This document shows positions 58,551 through 64,000 of a stretch of 64,000 nucleotides of DNA, one piece after another (position 1 is the stretch's first letter; each line of letters starts with the position of its first letter). This DNA comes from Pyrrhosoma nymphula (lineage: Eukaryota; Arthropoda; Insecta; Odonata; Coenagrionidae): assembly GCA_963573305.1 (NCBI GenBank), contig OY754330.1, positions 19,626,596 to 19,690,595 of the forward strand, given 5' to 3'. The notes beneath the pieces are model-generated. The model was not told the DNA's origin. It worked only from the letters and a program-made list of their open reading frames with translations, and ran no database searches. Made by a program: the position numbers and the translations under genes.

Positions 58551-58916
58551 TATAGGTCCCTAGATGGGTGACGAAGACCTGGCCGCAAGATGAATAATGC
58601 AATTCGTCGACATCACACTTTACTCTTAAGTTGAATTCATAATAAATTAAATGGGATCACCATTGGACGATCATGAAACAAGAAAATATTATTACCAGCA
58701 AAATTTAAAAAAAAATTTCACACCGCCTTAAGAGAGATAAATTCTTGCATTTCGCATTGGTCTATGAGCTACGTTGCAGAGCAAGCAAAGCTCTTAAGTT
58801 ATGACTTAAAACGCGATTCAGATGAAAAACTAATGTTTTCTCTGAAAAATCCTGTAACAAGGTGGTAATTAAATTTTCGAAGCGATCGCACGATAATTTC
58901 AAAGTAATACAATTAA

Positions 58917-59656
58917 GGAGGTTCCTTTGCGACTGTGTGAGTCAAAACAAATACTAATTTCCACATTTTGTATATTTTGTCCAAAAAAATCCTGCATTCG
59001 CTGATGAAATACGTTACCTACAGAAAACCAAAAGTAAAGTAGAAAAAATGCAGATTATTCCACGAATGTATTTTAAATGAGCACTTTTTTCCAGACATAA
59101 GAGCCGACTGCAGCACCATTTCCTACGAATTACCGCATTTTGACGTCAATTACGGCAGTAATTCCCTAATAACTTTCAAGAAATAAGGTGGTTAGATGCC
59201 TCTATATTATTTTTATTTAATTTCTCTGGATTATTTCCTTCTTAAAGACAGTTTTCCACGAAAATGCCATTTATATTTTATGGAAAAATACTATTTTTCC
59301 CCGTGTTTCTGTCATTTCCCCATTGAACACAATGTAATTTAATAAATTCAAGTTCTATTATAGAATAAAATAGCGTGGAAAGGTATTATTTTTGTTGAGA
59401 TAAATGTAAACATGTTCTCAGGCTGTTTGTGTAGTCACAGCAACAATGTAAACAGATAAGAGAATTGAGTTGATAAATGGTTTACAGACAGAAGTCCTGT
59501 GTGTATTTAATACTAAGAAAAGGCTCCACAAATAACCAAATAATCTCTGCTAACCTCAAACATTTTGTTGTTCATATCAGATAGAAGACAACTTTTTGTA
59601 CAAATGGACAGAAAATGAATAAAATGACATTTAAGTCATTTTACGGTGGAACCACC
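58917..59656 (-). mobile_element. REP-B3: TTAA-flanked MITE with insertion (740 bp)
   Basis: TTAA at 58913-58916 and 59657-59660. Matches REP-B1 except for a 165-bp insertion plus an 8-bp duplication. Confidence 0.87.
59398..59562. mobile_element. 165-bp insertion in REP-B3 with 8-bp TSD
   Basis: TTTTGTTG at 59390-59397 and 59563-59570. REP-B1 has the octamer once at this place. The insert (agataaatgtaaacatg...aacctcaaaca) shows no inverted ends or coding, so its class is open. Confidence 0.7.
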
Positions 59657-59660
59657 TTAA

Positions 59661-60296
59661 AAGAATGTCTTTCCTTCCATCTGCACTTGCTACAAATTGG
59701 AAAAAATGTGGGTCAAATATTCATAGACAACACCATTAGTTTTCCGTTCTGAGGCACTTTCTGAGTGACGCTTTATTTGTCTCCGTTATCACAAGGGGCT
59801 TCTTAAGTATGATTATATGACGGCCAAAGAAATCCAATTTCTCAACGCGCTTAGAGAAGTGACTCTCGCATAAACACGTTATTCCACAAAGTCCAACACA
59901 AAAGGATCAGTATTTTACAAGGCTCATTGAAGGCTTTGCCAATCACTCCGGTACACTATTTACTTCAAAACGCAACGCCTTGGCAATTCATTTGTCCGTA
60001 ACTATGACTGCGCACTATTTACCGCACAGAAATAGATAGGGCGAGGTAAAGAGATAACCAAGTTATTCTGCGCAGCAGTGCATTATTAAAATAAAAACTT
60101 CTAGTGATAGCACCCAGAGAAAAATTGCCTATTTTCTCGCCGCACAAATTGCATGGAACTCCAGAGGCTTTTCACGACTTTGAACTTATATTTTATAACT
60201 ATTTATTTACTTGGAAGTTCATTAATGTTTTATTTCCGATTGGGACTTGAACGATTTCCTTTAAATGCCACATTCCTGTAACATCTGACGATAATA
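59661..60296. other. No feature recognised
   Basis: No supported gene or terminal repeat. Confidence 0.4.
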
Positions 60297-60359
60297 ATGA
60301 TTCCTCGCATCTTCAATTATTTCAACACTCCTCACATATTTACTGTATACTGCATTATG

Positions 60360-60812
60360 GAACAAGTAAAAGAGAGGTGCTATTTCGCACTCGTCCGGCC
60401 ACACCTTGAATACGCAGCGAGCATATGGGATCCGGTGCAGAAAGACTTAATCCGGGAACTTAATAAAATACAAAGGAAAGCTGCGCGATTCGTCAAAAAC
60501 TGCTACGGGCGTAGATTGCTTGAACAATTGAGAATAGATATCTTTAAGAGCGACACGGAGAACATCACATTAGAACCCCACTATATTTCCAGGTCCGACA
60601 GAAACGATAAATTAAGAGAGATATTTTGCCGAACGGATAGGTATGGGAATTCGTTTTCCCTCCGAACAATAAGGGACTTTAAGAAATGCTAGGCGTAATT
60701 TCATTAGAGCGTTTCCTTTTTATACTTAAACGGCTGGTGTCCTAACACCCCCCGCCACACGCCTATTGAGGCGGCTTGCGGGTTAGTATGTAGATGTAGA
60801 TGAATAAGAAGA
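60360..60812 (+). pseudogene. CR1/Jockey-type LINE 3' end with RT C-terminal remnant
   Basis: The frame from about 60360 to 60692 has VRPHLEYAASIWDPVQKDLI, then LNKIQRKAARFVKN, then, after an apparent internal deletion, an FCRTDRYGNSFSLRTIRDF ending. V-PHLEYA--IWDP-----I--LEKIQR-AARFV is the standard block past the RT palm, and the F-RTD-Y--SF-PRTI-DWN block is the normal C-terminus. The joined middle (GRRLLEQLRIDIFKSD) is shorter than usual, so the fragment has a deletion. A 3' tail with cggcttgcgggttagtatg and two ATGTAG units follows. 5'-truncated and inactive. Confidence 0.8.
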
Positions 60813-61711
60813 TATAATTGAAGAAAAAAACCTGAGCAGTTCACAGCGCTGAAGGAAAAAAACAGGAGAAAATGGAAAAATAGAACGCAGTTAAAAAAGT
60901 ACGACCGTATATGGAAAAATCCACCACGTAACGAGCATAAAATAAAAAAACAACATGAATACATCAAACCAAACGACGGTCTACAACGCGAAGATCAGTT
61001 TAGGGTGAGGATCCAACAAGTATATCTACAAAATACCCTGCAAGTCACCTCAAGGTTGTGTGGCAGGGGGTGAGTAATCACCAAAATAAATTACACTATA
61101 CCCCATTAAATTTAGTGTAACCACGACTATTGATGCGTTAGCACAAATCCCAAATCCTTGTCAGGAGGCGAAGTCTCACAAGCATGCACTACACTATTGT
61201 TATGTTTCCAATGTTAGAGGGACCGTTAGTATTTATGTATTTTGCAACTATATAAATGGACAGAGATTCAAGAGCTATGCTGAAAACATGCACTACGTAG
61301 GACTACGTAGTAGATAAGGAAGGATATAAGATAAGATATGAATGATTGAGATATTAAGATATAAGATATGAAATAACTAGCTACACTTCCTATTAACAAA
61401 CCTAGTTAAGAGTATCATTGGCAGATGTATTGGTCTCTTATCGTTCGAGGGAAAAATTACATTTTAAATATATCTATTCTTCAGTCTGGTTCCCTAATTT
61501 TATTAACATTATCTGATCTGCCGATGTGCATCGTATTTCGTAAAATATTATCAACGTCTTCAGAAAATATATCTTCTTGGAACTTACATAATAGATTAAG
61601 TCTAAATTTTAATCGACGATCTGATAGCGACTCCCATCCCAGTTTCTGCAAAAGGTCAGTAACGATAACGGGATTATCATTAACGGCCTTTAAAGTATCT
61701 TGCCGATCTTC
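60813..61711. other. No feature recognised
   Basis: A run of (a)gatataagatat repeats near 61320-61375; otherwise nothing supportable. Confidence 0.4.
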
Positions 61712-61719
61712 GTTGCACG

Positions 61720-62939
61720 TAGAGATGGTAAAATCCCCGTAATTTTCATCTGAGGTAAATTACCACGGTAAATTACGGTAATTTTCGAAAATTACCGTAA
61801 TTTTCCTGTATTTTTTTAGTTTTAAGAATTAAACAGCAAATGTATGGTTAAATAATAAATTCAATAGCAATAGGAAGGGAATAACCATGTATAAACCATA
61901 CCTAATACAACATTAATATATTATAAATTTTTTAAATCGTAAAAAGAACTACGACAGCAACACGCAATCTGGCTTTCTTTTATCAAAGTATGAGAAATTT
62001 TTAAGAAGAATATTCTAAATATTTAGGGCCATATTTATAGTCGTTACCTAGCAGTCCCCTTATCCATTCCTACCCAGCAGGCCCCTTGAATTGTGCGTCC
62101 TATAGTCAAAATTAAGGGAGCTGCTAGGTAGGGGATAGTTGGGGGTTAGATCTGGTAACTAAGGACTACACACGGCGGGAAATGGAATTCGTAGCTCAAA
62201 TGTTTCAGTGGTGACGCTCGTGATCAACATGGATACGGATAATAAGGAGACAGACGCAGTATGAAAACTGTTAAGATGGCCGCTCGACGTGCAAATAGCT
62301 TCAACGGTGTGGAGAAGAAGATTTTGTGTGACCTGGTGTAGAAACATAAAGATATAGTGGAAATTAAGAAAACGGACGCAGTTTCCTGCTACAATGTAGA
62401 AGAAATCGTGGCGTCACATCAGATATTTATCGATTAAGAGCAAATCTTACCGTTGTTTTATTAACACCAAATATTCGAATTTATTAATTTAAGGCTATGC
62501 ACGTTCATTAGAGTCAGTTTAGTTATACCTGTTGTGTTATTTTTTCGATAAGGGGGCCCCTGGTGGAGCATGCATCTCCTCCCAGAATTAGGAGAGGCTA
62601 AGGGGGTTGATGGGGGTGGAAATTTGACTATAAATACCGTTTTTGACGAAGGGGCCTGCTAGGGGCTGTGGGACTGCCGTGTAGCGACTATAAATTCGGC
62701 CCTTAATCTTATAATGTCATAATTTAAGTAAAATATTCCAAAAATGAGTTGTACATGCCTCAATTTATTATTAATCACGTAGGAAATGTGAACATGGCTT
62801 ATAAAAACATGTTGGGAATTTATCTGTATGAAAAATTATCTCAAACATCGGTGAATTATCTAGAAAATTACGGTAATTTACGAGGGATGCGGTAAATTAC
62901 GAAAAATACGGAGGTAATTTTCAGAGTGGCCCATCGCTA
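61720..62939. mobile_element. hAT-like non-autonomous element with nested MITE (1220 bp)
   Basis: TAGAGATGG at the left and CCATCGCTA at the right, with a perfect 8-bp duplication GTTGCACG (61712-61719 and 62940-62947). Subterminal blocks of AATTACCGTAATTTTC in both orientations lie at both ends. No transposase. Confidence 0.87.
62026..62702. mobile_element. Nested PIF/Harbinger-like MITE (677 bp)
   Basis: GGGCCATATTTATAGTCGTT and its inverse ending GACTATAAATTCGGCCC. TTA on both sides (62023-62025 and 62703-62705). Inserted in the hAT-like element. Confidence 0.83.
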
Positions 62940-63137
62940 GTTGCACGCGATCTAACTCGGTTTTTGAGACTGCCTCATTAAGGATCCCAAACACACTTAG
63001 GCCCAAAGGCGAGAGGAATCGACGCATGCATGGTGAAGGGTAAAGAGACAGTTCCTCCCCCGTGTTTCATAAGGTCTTCCAGAAACAACTTGTTCCTCTA
63101 GACCAGCACCGATTGGGTATATCAGGACATGACCTGT

Positions 63138-63206
63138 AGGCTCTTCCCGGATTTAAACCCAAGACCTCTGGTCAACGGCTCAACGCTCTCAACTACGGAG
63201 AGCCTC
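63138..63206 (-). tRNA. tRNA-like sequence, probable SINE head
   Basis: Minus strand: ggctctccgtagttgagagc, then a T-arm-like cttgggtttaaatccggg, and a 3' strand aagagcc that pairs with the 5' ggctct over 6 bp. The B box is GGTTTAAATCC rather than GGTTCGANNCC, and the anticodon arm is poor. Likely a tRNA-derived SINE or pseudogene. Confidence 0.45.
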
Positions 63207-63601
63207 GGGATACTGCCTGAGGGATTGTAAAAATATCATCGACACCCAGATGAAGGGGTCCTTGAAATTCAAGGTGTTGGAGTTGGCGCGTATTGGAACA
63301 CATCAGCGCACTTAGCGAAACACACGAACGACGTTGAATGGAACGACGTGCGCTGGCGAAATGTTTTGTAACCTACCGTTAGATAGCATTCTGTGGCTGA
63401 ACAGCAGTCACGGCAGTATTTAAAAACGTACGCCTTTATTCACAGAGTAATTATAAACTTTACAATATGCATGTTTGCCGCATTTACTGAAAATCAACAA
63501 ACTTGACATCCATGAATTTACACATGGATCTAAATCTTCGGAACCACTGTACTGGCAGGAGTGTTGCCTAGCTTTCCGCAAAAGATAGCTCGCGCTGCAG
63601 T

Positions 63602-63811
63602 CGGCATGGTTGCGATTTTGAGTCAAAAATGGCCGGTTTAATTGGGAGGCCAATTCCGGTACCTTTATTTCTAGTATCTCCATTTCAATCACGGCCTTTC
63701 CTTCGGCATGGTTCTCTTGTGTGTGTCAAAAATGGCCGGTGTTAATAGGGAGGCCAATTCCGGAACCTTTGTTTCCAATATCTCCATTTGAATCACGGCC
63801 TTTCCTTATTA
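63602..63811. repeat. 103-bp tandem duplication
   Basis: gtcaaaaatggccggt occurs at 63622 and 63725, with tcggcatggtt before and ggaggccaattccgg and atcacggcctttcctt after in both. The two units differ at scattered sites. Confidence 0.85.
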
Positions 63812-64000
63812 GAACCACCTTCTCTATAGTGGCGGCGCTACAATCTGCTTGGTCCTGATTTTTCGGTGCTTGTGGAGTGTTTGGCAACACCCACTGCGGG
63901 CAAGTTTAGGATCCATATGTATATTCATGTTGACAACAATCACGGATGCCATTATCGACGTTCTTTTGTTGTTTAGCGCACAACAAATTTTCTCCCGATC

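Overview
The window looks like repeat-dense nuclear DNA from an arthropod, most likely an insect. It is AT-rich and carries piggyBac, hAT-like, Harbinger-like, MULE-like, Helitron, Penelope-like (PLE) and several LINE sequences. I found no host protein-coding gene, rRNA, CRISPR array or bacterial-type operon. Nearly everything recognisable is a mobile element, usually cut into or nested inside another. The arthropod call rests on the element mix and on general recognition of the protein families, not on a database search.

Layout. 1-4.8 kb: an apparently intact piggyBac transposase runs off the left edge on the minus strand. The element ends at 2201 next to TTAA and sits inside a Tx1/L1-like LINE whose reverse transcriptase continues to 4523, followed by a tRNA-like sequence. 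4.8-13.9 kb: an 8-bp-TSD MITE, two members of a family that inserts at CCWGG, PLE-like inverted termini split by a LINE tail, a foldback, RTE-like and CR1-like tails and a 1.04-kb TIR element. 14.4-15.6 kb: a PLE insertion with inverted partial copy. 16.9-18.5 kb: a MULE-like element with a 9-bp duplication and internal 81-bp tandem repeats. 20.1-23.75 kb: a TSD-less MITE split by a 3254-bp transposon with ~360-bp terminal inverted repeats and a decayed gene of an unusual transposase family. A second, unsplit MITE copy at 52.9 kb gives the natural empty site.

25-45 kb: two families flanked by TTAA (a six-copy ~560-bp family and a four-copy ~555-bp family) recur through the right half, with a third (810 bp) at 27.8 kb. 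Also here are a long palindrome next to the C-terminus of a TE protein, foldbacks, a second pair of CCWGG elements, a mariner-like MITE and a Helitron Rep fragment broken by one stop. 45-64 kb: a 41-bp minisatellite, a CR1/Jockey-type LINE, a second copy of the hAT-type MITE, Harbinger-like MITEs with TAA or TTA duplications, and several two- and three-level nests.

The elements do not form a joint pathway. Their nesting gives a relative insertion order, and the repeated copies allow target-site rules to be read from the sequence. The best candidates for something undescribed are the 3254-bp element at 20301-23554, the CCWGG-targeting family, the TSD-less AA|TT family, and the three TTAA families with similar GGTGG-type ends.
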